The position numbers were made by a program, and so were the translations under genes. The notes beneath the pieces were generated by a model. It had not been told where the DNA came from. It did no database searches and saw only the letters and a program-made list of their open reading frames with translations. Positions 26,565-35,110 of a DNA stretch of 64,000 nucleotides are shown piece after piece; position 1 is the stretch's first letter; each line of letters opens with the position of its first letter. Source of the stretch: a candidate division LCP-89 bacterium (lineage in GTDB: Bacteria; Electryoneota; B3-LCP); assembly GCA_025774555.1 (NCBI GenBank), contig JALGVT010000014.1, positions 35,303 through 99,302 on the forward strand, written 5' to 3'.

Positions 26565-27145
26565 GTCTGCTCCGGACTATCAACAGGCGGTTTAACCCAT
26601 AAATCAACCACTAATTAATAAACCAGACCATTAAAAGTCAAGACTTAATCGCGCTGCGTTGACCCGTCTATTTATAAATCCAGGAGTAGAAAGGGCGCAC
26701 TGCGGTGCGCTAAAAACAAATCCCCCCTTACTCCCCCCTTGAAAAAGAAAGGGGGGTAAAAACAGGGCGCACCGCCGTGCGCCCCTACCGATCACATAAT
26801 TTCACTCCCGCGAAAGCGGGTCCGAAGGACTCCTTTGGAGAGTCCAGAAAAGGGTGACGCACGCGTCGCCCCTACATGTCGTCGGATTCTTCCGAAGGAA
26901 CCACTTCGTGGGGGGAATCCGACCTACAAATCCAATGCCCCCGCCATAAATGACGGGTCTACGAACAAACAACCCCGCTGAAGCGGGCTGCGGGAAAGGC
27001 GTGGCGAGTTTGATCCCCAATTAATCCCCCCTTGATTAAAAAATGGGGCAAAAAAAGGGCGCACCACCGTGCGCCCCTACCAGAGTAAGCATGTGACGGG
27101 GTCAGGGACACCATAGACGGAACCGACCCCGACTACGGGATATTG
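26565..27145. other. Intergenic region packed with short GC-rich palindromes
   Basis: These 581 bases lie between two leftward genes and hold no convincing gene. They carry four related hairpins: GGGCGCACTGCGGTGCGC (26694-26711), GGGCGCACC..GTGCGCCC (26765-26784), GGGTGACGC..GCGTCGCCC (26852-26871) and GGGCGCACC..GTGCGCCC (27057-27076); three of the four are followed by CTAC. Also present are a C7/G6 inverted repeat (about 26720-26757), an inverted copy of the 3357-3377 palindrome (26821-26841), and ACCGACCCCGACTACGGGA, which recurs in part near 17700. Confidence 0.7.
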
Positions 27146-28183
27146 CTATTTCACCAGCACCAGCTTCTGCATCTGGCTTATTCCACCGGAAGTCAGGCGA
27201 GCGAAGTACATGCCGCTGGAAAGGTTGTCCGCTTTGAACTGTGCCTGATAACTGCCCGGCGTCATCCAGCCGTTCTGCAGATCAGCAACCAGACGTCCCT
27301 GTGAATCGAAGATCGACAGGGTGACGTTTCCTGAGGTCGGAAGATTGAATGTCAGATTCGTTTCAGGATTGAAGGGATTGGGGAATGCAGGCTGGAGTAT
27401 CACTTCCGTCGGCATAGCAGTCCAGCCGGGAATCTGGTGAATGCCGCCGGTTAGTCCGGCTGTGCGAACGAACTGACCTGAAGTAAAGTTGGGATTTGGT
27501 TCGTCCGCCTCTGACGTAATAGCAACCCAGCCAGCGCCTCCTGGGACGTACCAGTAATAGTGCCAGAATTCTACTGGAAATTCCGGGATTCCCATGGTCA
27601 CCGTCCAGCTTCTCTCATGCGTCTTAATGCGAAGACAACTGTGTGAGCCGGTAACGTCAATCAGAGTCCCCCAGCCATCCACCCATCCCCAGGTGGTATC
27701 GACTTCAACGGATCCACCGAAGGGAGAAGGCAGTTCAGTCACACCCATCCATTCGTCTTCGTAGGATAATGGGAAGTTGTCCGCCGGGAGAGGATTATTC
27801 ATTTCCATTACAATCATTGAACTCCAAGCGCCGATCATCAAATGATTGCTCGTGGTCGTCTCCCAGTAATAGATTATGTCGGGTATTTCATCAGTGTAAT
27901 GGGCATGCGTAGCAGTAGGGAATTCGGCTGTGCCGGCAGTTTGAGCTGGATCCACCCAGAGTTCATTCCAGGTATCTGGAGTGACCATACCGGTAAAATC
28001 CCAGGTCTGATCAACGCCGGCAGGTCCGATGTCAACGGTCACGTAAAGTTCGTCTGTTGTCGCTCGATTGATTATCGTTCCAAAATCAATTGGCAGATCG
28101 TCAGTGCCAATTGTCACCTGTGCAACAACCGAGATAGTCATAAACAGCGAGATGACTAAAATGAGTGTTAGAAAACGGGTCAT
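27146..28183 (-). CDS. Secreted protein with T9SS sorting domain
   Basis: The product is 345 residues from the ATG at 28181-28183, chosen because GGAGG lies 6 bases upstream; the in-frame ATG at 28193 precedes that site. Signal peptide MTRFLTLILVISLFMTISVVAQ. Residues 25-260 form a beta-rich domain with no recognised family (TWDFTGMVTPDTWNELWVDP, SYEDEWMGVTELP). A type A T9SS sorting domain occupies about 270-345 (PAFPNPFNPETNLTFNLP, SIFDSQGRLVADLQNG, SSGMYFARLTSGG). A perfect CRP-type palindrome lies 109 bases upstream. Confidence 0.85.
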   Translation of the reverse strand: MTRFLTLILVISLFMTISVVAQVTIGTDDLPIDFGTIINRATTDELYVTVDIGPAGVDQTWDFTGMVTPDTWNELWVDPAQTAGTAEFPTATHAHYTDEIPDIIYYWETTTSNHLMIGAWSSMIVMEMNNPLPADNFPLSYEDEWMGVTELPSPFGGSVEVDTTWGWVDGWGTLIDVTGSHSCLRIKTHERSWTVTMGIPEFPVEFWHYYWYVPGGAGWVAITSEADEPNPNFTSGQFVRTAGLTGGIHQIPGWTAMPTEVILQPAFPNPFNPETNLTFNLPTSGNVTLSIFDSQGRLVADLQNGWMTPGSYQAQFKADNLSSGMYFARLTSGGISQMQKLVLVK

Positions 28184-28291
28184 TAATGCCTCCATGTAAA
28201 TTATTATATACGGCTATTGAAATTTAATCAGATTTTCTATTTAAGTCAACCGATTTAATAAAAATATTTAATACATTATATAGCTGATAGC

Positions 28292-28307
28292 TGTGATGCA
28301 GATCACA
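28292..28307. promoter_or_regulatory. CRP/FNR-type binding site
   Basis: TGTGATGCAGATCACA exactly fits TGTGA-N6-TCACA. It lies upstream of the leftward T9SS protein gene (start 28183). A second site with the same spacer occurs at 31587-31602. Confidence 0.6.
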
Positions 28308-28342
28308 ATAATTTATAATAATTACATTGGATAATAAAGAGG

Positions 28343-28447
28343 GGGCTGTCCCAAAAGTCCATAAACTGTCATTGCGAACGAAGTGTGGCAATCTCTAAGC
28401 ACATATATAATAGGAGATTGCCACGTCACTACGTTCCTCGCAATGAC
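28343..28447. repeat. MITE-like element, copy 3, right end missing
   Basis: The left 15-bp end and both inner arms are present, but the right terminal repeat is replaced by coding sequence of the response regulator. The last codons of that gene and its stop (28395-28397) lie inside the element. Confidence 0.85.
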
Positions 28448-28814
28448 CATAAAAGTTCATCTCAGCGGGCTGCTTAAAAAGCTTACCTACTTCATCTACG
28501 CTAAACGGCTTTTCAAGCACGGGGAGTTCAGTAATTCTCTCAATTCTCCCTTCCAGTTCTGTGAAAGCATAAGCTGACATAAAGACAACAGGAATATTCG
28601 GCACGCGCAAACGAGCCCACTCTGCCAGTTCAACACCCAGCAGCGGTCCCAAACGAATATCGATCATCATATAATCAAACGGATTCTCATCCAGCAGATT
28701 CAGCGCTTCTTCCGAATTCTCGGCTGACCAGACGTCATGCCCTTCGCGGCGCATCGCTATGGAAAGTGATACGAGAAATCCAGGATCATCATCAGCGATT
28801 AGTACTCGTGCCAT
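28395..28814 (-). CDS. Single-domain response regulator with MITE-encoded tail
   Basis: The 139-residue protein has a receiver domain (1-115): acidic pair DDD near residue 8, phosphoacceptor D in YMMIDIRLG near 51, the switch S/T (VVFMSAYAF) and K in LEKPFSV. There is no output domain. The last 17 residues (GHCEERSDVAISYYICA) are read from MITE copy 3, so the original C-terminus, and perhaps an output domain, was lost or replaced. It lies 126 bases downstream of the NtrC-type regulator gene and probably belongs to the same two-component group. Confidence 0.85.
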   Translation of the reverse strand: MARVLIADDDPGFLVSLSIAMRREGHDVWSAENSEEALNLLDENPFDYMMIDIRLGPLLGVELAEWARLRVPNIPVVFMSAYAFTELEGRIERITELPVLEKPFSVDEVGKLFKQPAEMNFYGHCEERSDVAISYYICA

Positions 28815-28940
28815 AGGTTTTATCCCCCCTGATATCGAAATGACTCGCTATATTAATAGCATAAACCGTGCCGTTCGATTTCGCCTTCATTTAATGCTGT
28901 TCAGCCTATGTAAAAATATAATAAGTTTATTTTTGAAACC

Positions 28941-30323
28941 TTAAGTGGCGGTGGTAGTCGCATCCGCTCCCTGTTGATACAAATTCAACTTACGCCAGAG
29001 AGTCGCTTTGGTTATTCCTAAAATCTGACCGGTCTTCTTTTTATTGCCACCACATTCATAGAGTGTGTTCAGGATATAACGCTTCTCGATTTCTTTTAAT
29101 GGCAGCCTTTCTTTTATTCCATCTTCGATGATATCGCTGGCGACGCTGCGCATGTTATCCGGCAGATCGGAAAGATTGATTACCCCGTCCACATCAACGA
29201 CAACAGCTCTCTCCATCAGATTGCGTAACTCCCTCACATTTCCGGGCCAATTATGATCGTTTATCAGATTCAAACATTCCTCTGATATCCTGGGAATGTC
29301 CTTCCCCATTTTTGCCGAGAATTCCTCTAAGAAACTACGCGCAATCAGCGGCAGGTCTTCCCTGATTTCACGGAGCGGCGGAACGGCAACCGGGATGACG
29401 TTCAATCTGTAAAAGAGATCCGACCGAAAGCTGCCAAGCTTCACAGATTGTGCCAGGTCCAGGTTTGTTGCTGCGATAACGCGCACGTCCAGGTTTACAG
29501 TCTGTGTGTCACCTACCTTACGGCATTCGCCATTTTCTAAAAAACGCAGCAGCTTGACCTGCGCTTGTGGTGAGAGTTCGCCTACCTCGTCCAAGAATAA
29601 AGTGCCGCCGTCCGCTTCAGCCAGCAGACCCTTCTTTTCCCTCATAGCGCCGGTAAAAGCACCGCGGACATGCCCGAACAGTTCACTCTCCTGGAGTGTT
29701 TCAGGAAGCGCTCCGCAATTGACGACGACCAGCGGGTGATCCAGGCGAGATGATTTGCGGTGAATCATCTCAGCGATTAACTCTTTGCCGGTGCCTGATT
29801 CGCCTGTGATCAAAACGGACGAATCCGAATCGGCGATGCGATCGACTAATTGTAGGACTCTCCTGATTGCCGGTGCATTCCCGAGGTATTTGTGATGCGA
29901 TTCCTGTTCTTGCAGCCGATCTTCCAGTTCACGCACTTTGCGGTGCATTTGACCCCATTGCAGAGACCGCTCCAAAACCAGACGAAGTTGATCTAACTGC
30001 ACAGGTTTCAAGATGTAATCGAAGGCTCCGCTTTTCACGGCAGAAACGGCGGTTTCAATCGTACCGTATGCGGTGATCACCAACACCACAACTTCCGGGT
30101 AATTCTGATTGATATGTCTGGTTAGCCAGATGCCGTCCGGGTCCCCAAGCTTCAAATCTGTGATTACAAGACCTACATCCCGCATTCTCAAGTGATTCAA
30201 TGCATGTTCGACGTCATAGACGCCTTCAACTTTAAACCCTTCTCTGCGTAAAAGAATCACCAGAGAATCGGTCTGGCTGACTTCATCGTCCACAACTAAA
30301 ATCCGGGGCATCCTCGCATCCAT
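28941..30323 (-). CDS. NtrC-family sigma-54-dependent response regulator
   Basis: The 460-residue protein has a receiver domain (5-125: VVDDE, LVITDLKLGDPDG, VITAYG, KPVQ) and an AAA+ sigma-54 interaction domain (about 145-380). The AAA+ part has Walker A GESGTGKE, the sigma-54 loop ELFGHVRGAFTGA, Walker B GGTLFLDE and the arginine-finger segment FRSDLFYRLNV. A Fis-type helix-turn-helix lies at about 420-450 (NKKKTGQILGITKATLWRKL). It activates sigma-54 promoters when phosphorylated, probably by the kinase encoded directly upstream, whose stop overlaps this ATG by one base. Target genes are not evident. Confidence 0.93.
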   Translation of the reverse strand: MDARMPRILVVDDEVSQTDSLVILLRREGFKVEGVYDVEHALNHLRMRDVGLVITDLKLGDPDGIWLTRHINQNYPEVVVLVITAYGTIETAVSAVKSGAFDYILKPVQLDQLRLVLERSLQWGQMHRKVRELEDRLQEQESHHKYLGNAPAIRRVLQLVDRIADSDSSVLITGESGTGKELIAEMIHRKSSRLDHPLVVVNCGALPETLQESELFGHVRGAFTGAMREKKGLLAEADGGTLFLDEVGELSPQAQVKLLRFLENGECRKVGDTQTVNLDVRVIAATNLDLAQSVKLGSFRSDLFYRLNVIPVAVPPLREIREDLPLIARSFLEEFSAKMGKDIPRISEECLNLINDHNWPGNVRELRNLMERAVVVDVDGVINLSDLPDNMRSVASDIIEDGIKERLPLKEIEKRYILNTLYECGGNKKKTGQILGITKATLWRKLNLYQQGADATTTAT

Positions 30324-31477
30324 TATTTGCCATCCAGGTTATCCTGATGAACGGGCAGCCAGACGGTAAAAATCGTCCCTGTGCCTCCGTTCGACTCAAC
30401 TGAAATTACGCCATTATGAGCTCGCACCGTGGACTGCACCATCGCCAGCCCTAAACCGCTGCCGCGTGCTTTGCGGGTAAAGAAGGGATCAAAAATGTGA
30501 TTTATATCCTCTTCCGGAATGCCGGGTCCGGTATCAGAGACTACTATCTGGATACCCGCCGCTTCATTCACCTGTTCCGACTGCAGAGTAACTCTTATTT
30601 CACCTTCGTTATCAACCGCCTGTAAAGCGTTGCGGATCAAATTCCAGAGTACTTGATGGATGCGATCTTGATCTATCTCGACAGGTGGAAGATCTTCCGG
30701 TAGTTCAAGCTCGAACGTGAGACCTTCTGCACAGAGACCGTCTCTTCTTGCCAGCATGATGACATCTTCCACGAGCTGTCTGACATCGATAGGCAGATAG
30801 TTGTAAGGAGCTGGATGCGCGAACTTGAGAAACTCGTTTATGGTTAATCTCAATCTCTCTGATTCGCGCACGATGATGTCCATCAGTTTGTCGTCTTCGC
30901 CTTCGAGAATCAGGTCGCGTGACAACACGGCAGCTGAATTCGATATCGCCCCCAGGGGATTCCGTATTTCATGCGCCACTCCGGCAACCATCTTGCCGAT
31001 GGCTGCCAGAGTCTCCTTCTCCTTCAGCTCCCGGGCTCGTGCTTGTACCTTTCTCTCCAGCTCATCTCTCTCGTCGCGTAACTCTTCTTGAAGGCTTTTA
31101 ATACGCAGCAGGACGCGCAGTCGCGCGATCAGCTCGTCGGTGTTAGCGGGTTTGGTTAAAAAATCATCCGCTCCCTCTTCAAGACACCGCGCTCTGAACC
31201 GTGGATCGCCACCTACTGCTGTCAGAAACAGCACGGGTATATTCGCTACTTCTGGGGCGCGCTTCAGTTCGCGGCACACCTGAGGACCCTCAGCGTCGGG
31301 CATATATACGTCCAGAACGATTACGTCCGGTTTTTCCTTCAGGGAAACCTCAAGGGTCCGGCTGCCTTCGCTCAAAGTGAGAATATCATACTCTGTGCGC
31401 GCCTGCAGGAGCTGCTGCGTTATATTGAGAAATTCCGTGTTGTCATCGACAAGCAATATCTTCGGAGTGCCGTGCAA
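30323..31477 (-). CDS. Receiver-histidine kinase hybrid
   Basis: The 384-residue soluble protein has a receiver domain (5-120: LLVDDN, DVIVLDVYMPDAEG, LFLTAVGG, KPAN), a coiled linker (about 125-155) and HisKA with H in GVAHEIRNPLGAISNSAA (near 170). The HATPase domain has NLIRNALQAV, DTGPGIPEEDI, FFTRKARGSGLGLAMV. There is no membrane segment. The reversed order of receiver before kinase suggests that it is itself controlled by another kinase in a relay. It is coupled to the NtrC-type regulator downstream. A CRP-type site lies in the intergenic region upstream. Confidence 0.92.
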   Translation of the reverse strand: MHGTPKILLVDDNTEFLNITQQLLQARTEYDILTLSEGSRTLEVSLKEKPDVIVLDVYMPDAEGPQVCRELKRAPEVANIPVLFLTAVGGDPRFRARCLEEGADDFLTKPANTDELIARLRVLLRIKSLQEELRDERDELERKVQARARELKEKETLAAIGKMVAGVAHEIRNPLGAISNSAAVLSRDLILEGEDDKLMDIIVRESERLRLTINEFLKFAHPAPYNYLPIDVRQLVEDVIMLARRDGLCAEGLTFELELPEDLPPVEIDQDRIHQVLWNLIRNALQAVDNEGEIRVTLQSEQVNEAAGIQIVVSDTGPGIPEEDINHIFDPFFTRKARGSGLGLAMVQSTVRAHNGVISVESNGGTGTIFTVWLPVHQDNLDGK

Positions 31478-31586
31478 TGTATTATCCTTATTATTATAAA
31501 CAATTCAACTCTGACCAGCTCTACTAATTTATCTAACAAGCTGTTTTTAGTCAAGCGGATTGCCCCTTTTTCTGAGGGAGATGATC

Positions 31587-31602
31587 TGTGATGCAGATCA
31601 CC
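31587..31602. promoter_or_regulatory. CRP/FNR-type binding site
   Basis: TGTGATGCAGATCACC matches TGTGA-N6-TCACA with one end mismatch and has the same inner hexamer as the site at 28292. It lies between the divergent kinase gene (31477) and the small gene at 31676. Its 74-base distance to the latter's ATG fits activation of that gene. Confidence 0.5.
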
Positions 31603-31675
31603 GGAAAGAGATTCGCTTTTTGTTATATTTTCATCATAAAGATATAGTTAAAACGCTGCCTGAAGGGATAAAGCT

Positions 31676-31960
31676 ATGTCACTTGATGCCACTTTGAGAG
31701 ATAATCAATCGTTTTTTATTTTCTCAACAGCTTTAATGCTAGTGACCAAATCCAACCGTTTGCTCATGCAGGGAGGAGCCTGCCCCGAAGCAATTAAGCA
31801 TATCACCACCGGCGTCGAGTTGATCTCAAAGCAGCTTGACGACGCCGCTGTACGTCTCGAAACAGAAATGCACGCTATAAAAGAAGCAGACAATCTACTT
31901 GAAGAACTCGGTATTCCCAGAGTTGACTCTCAGGAATCCAGCCAGAAACCTGGAAAATAA
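31676..31960 (+). CDS. Small conserved-looking protein of unknown function
   Basis: The 94-residue soluble protein is preceded by AGGGA and ends just before a good terminator, so it appears to be a real monocistronic gene. It is mostly helical (SFFIFSTALMLVTKSNRLL, HITTGVELISKQLDDAAVRLETEMHAIKEADNLLEEL), with a coiled-coil-like second half and one cysteine. I recognise no family. It is divergent from the two-component genes across a CRP-type site and may be part of that regulatory group. Confidence 0.6.
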   Translation: MSLDATLRDNQSFFIFSTALMLVTKSNRLLMQGGACPEAIKHITTGVELISKQLDDAAVRLETEMHAIKEADNLLEELGIPRVDSQESSQKPGK

Positions 31961-31969
31961 ATGCGGCAA

Positions 31970-32001
31970 GATAAGGATCAGCCCCCCAATCCTTATCTTT
32001 T
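31970..32001 (+). terminator. Rho-independent terminator
   Basis: GATAAGGAT and ATCCTTATC form a perfect 9-bp stem around a 10-base C-rich loop, followed by TTTT. It lies nine bases after the stop of the small gene at 31676. Confidence 0.75.
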
Positions 32002-32185
32002 CCCCCTTTTTTACCCGCTCACACACTTCCAGTTTGAACCTCGCATGAAAAGAACTTGATTTTTAGCTTCTCTTTCAGTATATTCGTTTTAAATCTCGCT
32101 GAGTTTACGCGATCAGGGAATGATTTCCCCGTTTGCACTAATAAATAGCAATTAGTAACTACCATCCATTCAACTCAGGGACAAC

Positions 32186-33982
32186 ATGAACAGACCTGAC
32201 TCTTTGGGCGCCGCCCTTACAGAAAGCTGTGAACTCCATAAGGATAATATAGCCCTTATGTATAAAGTTGACGGCAGTTACCGATCTATAACTTACGCGG
32301 AATTCAGCGAATCCGCTTTTACCCTGGCGGCAGAATTAATGGAACTGGGCATTCAGAAAGGGAATTGCCTGTCAGTGCTATCTGCAAATCGTCCTGAATG
32401 GGCAATCGTCGATTTCGCCTGCCAGTTGATTGGAGCCGTTCTGGTTCCCATCTACCCGAGTTTAAGCGCAGCGCAAGCGCAGTACATCCTCAAGGATTCT
32501 GGAGCTATGATGCTGTTCGCTGAAAACGAACAGCAGGCGCAGAAAGCCGCCGACCTCAGAGGTGAAAACATCAGCAGCAGGATATTCGTCTTCGACGCAG
32601 GCAAGGGAAACAACACATCTTTTGAGAGCTTTTCCGCTTTTCTCGCCGAAGCAAAGAGGCATGACGGCGATAATAGAACCAAAGTAATGGAACAGCTTAA
32701 ATCCATCAAGAGAGATGATTTGGCTACACTGATCTATACGTCCGGTACGACCGGATTGCCTAAAGGCGTTATGCTGACTCAAGAAAACCTATTGTCCAAT
32801 ATAAAGGGAGCTGCTGCCATTTTCGAAGTCACCACCGAAGACCGCATACTCTCCCTGCTCCCTTTATCGCATGTATTCGAGAGAACTGTGGGGCATTTCC
32901 TGATACTCATTAATGGAGCTACTGTCGCGTATGCTGAATCTCCTCTAACGGTGGCTGCAAACCTTTTAGAGGTTCACCCAACGCTGATGCTTGCGGTGCC
33001 CCGTTTTTACGAAAAGATGAAGGCGCGCATCTTAGATTCAGTGAAAAAAGGCTCCCCGTTAAAACGCACCATATTCAAGTGGGCGATCAATACCGGCAAA
33101 AAAACAGCAAAGAAAGGGGCTGCTGCCAAACACAACTTCAGGCACCGCATGGCGGATAAACTGGTCTTCACAAAACTTAAGGAACGTACCGGCGGCAAAT
33201 TGAAATTCTTCATATCAGGAGGCGCTGCTCTCCCAACGACAGTCGGAGAATTCTTTCAAGCGGCAGGGATCACTATATTAGAAGGGTACGGCTTGACTGA
33301 ATCGAGCCCGATTCTCACCGTGAATAAGCTCGATGACGTCTGCTTCGGGACAGTCGGTTATCCCCTGCCGGATGTCGAAATCAAGATCGCTGATGACGGT
33401 GAGATTCTTGCTAGAGGACCAAATATCATGCAGGGATATTTTAATCTACCGGGCGATACGAAATCCACGCTTAACGAAGACGGCTTCTTGAATACCGGCG
33501 ATATCGGACGGTTAGACGAGGCAGGCAGATTGCTCATCACGGGTCGCAAGAAGGAGATCATGATAACGTCAAACGGCAGAAATATAGCCCCGACTCCCAT
33601 CGAAAACACCATGAAATCGAGTCCCTATATCGCGGAGATAATGCTCATTGGTGACGCAAAACCGTATCTTACCGCCCTCATCGTCCCAGAATTTGATCTG
33701 TTAAAAGCCGAGGGTATCGGCATGAAAGGCGATCAATTCATCCCGGAAGAAGCAGTTGAAGATCCACAGCTCCTACGTCTTATGGAATATGAGATATCCA
33801 AGCTGTCCGCCGGTCTTTCCGGCTACGAACATATAATCAAGTTCACCCTGCTGCCGCGTGAATTCAGCATTGAAGAAGGCGAACTCACGCCTACGATGAA
33901 GGTGCGCCGCACGGAAGTCATAATGAAGTATGCCGACGTCATTAATTCCATGTACTCAGATTCAGTAGAAAATACTATATGA
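32186..33982 (+). CDS. Long-chain fatty-acid-CoA ligase (AMP-forming)
   Basis: The 598-residue ANL-superfamily enzyme has the P-loop YTSGTTGLPKGVMLTQENL (about 187-205), GYGLTESSP (about 370), the GEIxxRGP-like EILARGPNIMQGY and the hinge TGDIGRLDEAGRLLITGRKKE. Length and insert pattern fit the FAA1-type long-chain acyl-CoA synthetase group. It activates fatty acids with ATP and CoA for lipid synthesis or degradation. It stands alone between a terminator and purM. Chain-length preference is not predictable. Confidence 0.9.
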   Translation: MNRPDSLGAALTESCELHKDNIALMYKVDGSYRSITYAEFSESAFTLAAELMELGIQKGNCLSVLSANRPEWAIVDFACQLIGAVLVPIYPSLSAAQAQYILKDSGAMMLFAENEQQAQKAADLRGENISSRIFVFDAGKGNNTSFESFSAFLAEAKRHDGDNRTKVMEQLKSIKRDDLATLIYTSGTTGLPKGVMLTQENLLSNIKGAAAIFEVTTEDRILSLLPLSHVFERTVGHFLILINGATVAYAESPLTVAANLLEVHPTLMLAVPRFYEKMKARILDSVKKGSPLKRTIFKWAINTGKKTAKKGAAAKHNFRHRMADKLVFTKLKERTGGKLKFFISGGAALPTTVGEFFQAAGITILEGYGLTESSPILTVNKLDDVCFGTVGYPLPDVEIKIADDGEILARGPNIMQGYFNLPGDTKSTLNEDGFLNTGDIGRLDEAGRLLITGRKKEIMITSNGRNIAPTPIENTMKSSPYIAEIMLIGDAKPYLTALIVPEFDLLKAEGIGMKGDQFIPEEAVEDPQLLRLMEYEISKLSAGLSGYEHIIKFTLLPREFSIEEGELTPTMKVRRTEVIMKYADVINSMYSDSVENTI

Positions 33983-34015
33983 CCTTCTAATAATAAACCG
34001 AGTTAAAGCATTCAC

Positions 34016-34914
34016 ATGCCGATAGACTATAAATCATCAGGCGTCAATTTTGACGCCGCCGATCAAGCATTGAACAAGATCAAATCGCTGGTAAAATCCA
34101 CCCGCACTGACGGCGTCGTCGGTGACGTGGGATTGTTCGCCGGCGCATTCCGCCTGCCGGTCGGTGAGAAATCGAAGCCGGTGCTGCTGGCGAGCACTGA
34201 CGGCGTCGGCACCAAGCTGAAAGTCGCCTTCTTGACGAAGAGATTCGATACTGTAGGTGAAGACCTCGTCAATCACTGCGTGGATGATCTGCTGGCAAAC
34301 GGAGCAGAACCGCTCTTCTTCCTCGATTATTATGGCTGCGGCAGACTTGATCCCGACGTGCAGGCGGAAGTTATCAGCGGTTTCGCTAAGGGCTGCAAGG
34401 CGAACGGCGTGGCTCTCCTCGGAGGCGAGACAGCGGAGATGCCCGGTTTCTATCATGATGACGAGTTCGATCTCGCAGGAACGTCGGGCTGCCCTCTAAA
34501 GGACTGCACACCAACGGGTACTCTCTGGCAAGGCGCGTGCTCTTCGATAGAGCCAATATGAACGTGGACAATCATATCCCGGAACTGGGCTGTTCGCTGG
34601 GCGAAGAGCTGTTAAAAGTTCATCCGAGTTATTTAGAAGCAGTCAGAGAAATCCGCAAGATCATTAAAATCAAGGGCATCGCGCACATCACGGGCGGCGG
34701 CATTGAAGGCAACCTGAGCCGTGTCGTTCCCGAAGAGTGCGGCATGGAGATCAACTACGGAAGCTGGGAGGTCCCCCCTATCTCGGAAGAGATGCGCCGC
34801 GTCTTCAACCTGGGCGTAGGCATGGCGCTGGTGGTCTCATCCGAAGATGCAGGCAAACTGATCGGAAATGAGTTCGGGGGATGGAAGACGTTTGAAGTGG
34901 GGAAGGTCTGCTGA
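34016..34914 (+). pseudogene. purM: Phosphoribosylformylglycinamidine cyclo-ligase, disrupted
   Basis: PurM (AIR synthase) makes aminoimidazole ribotide in purine synthesis. The first frame (34016 to about 34485) encodes the N-terminal half (DYKSSGVNFDAADQAL, GEDLVNHCVDDLLANGAEPLFFLDYYG, GETAEMPGFYHDDEFDLAG). The second frame (from about 34486) continues GLPSKGLHTNGYSLARRVLFDRA and later HITGGGIEGNLSRVVPEECG. At the junction roughly 25-28 codons usually present are missing, with a frame change. A second, in-frame gap of about 10-12 residues lies at WEVPPI-SEEMRRVF. Read literally, the first frame stops at 34561. Either a decayed gene or an assembly error; the rest is well conserved. Confidence 0.8.
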
Positions 34915-34983
34915 CTACTTAATGATACTTTAGCCTGCTAATGTATCATTGTTTTAACATAAGCGAAGTAAGGTACTATTACT

Positions 34984-35073
34984 GTGAATGAATCAGACTT
35001 TACAGATACTAAGTGGGGCAGGTTAGTTCGAAACCCATTCGGGTTCTGGTCGTTTGTTCCACCTCTTGATAAT
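34984..35073 (+). pseudogene. Possible N-terminal remnant of a Fic-family gene
   Basis: A GTG-started stretch (MNESDFTDTKWGRLVRNPFGFWSFVPPL) resembles the Fic_N start of Fic adenylyltransferase proteins, where a G-R-L-V..P-x-G-Y-W-x-F-x-P motif is common. The similarity ends after about 30 residues and the frame then runs into the next gene. The catalytic HPFxxGNG motif is absent. Probably debris from an inserted or lost gene. Confidence 0.35.
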
Positions 35074-35110
35074 CTGAAGGATAAAAGGATATTAAATCTT
35101 GGAGGACAAA

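Noticed and set aside
26802..27020. 72-codon minus-strand frame
   Set aside because: It is made entirely of GC-rich palindromes; no protein-like composition.
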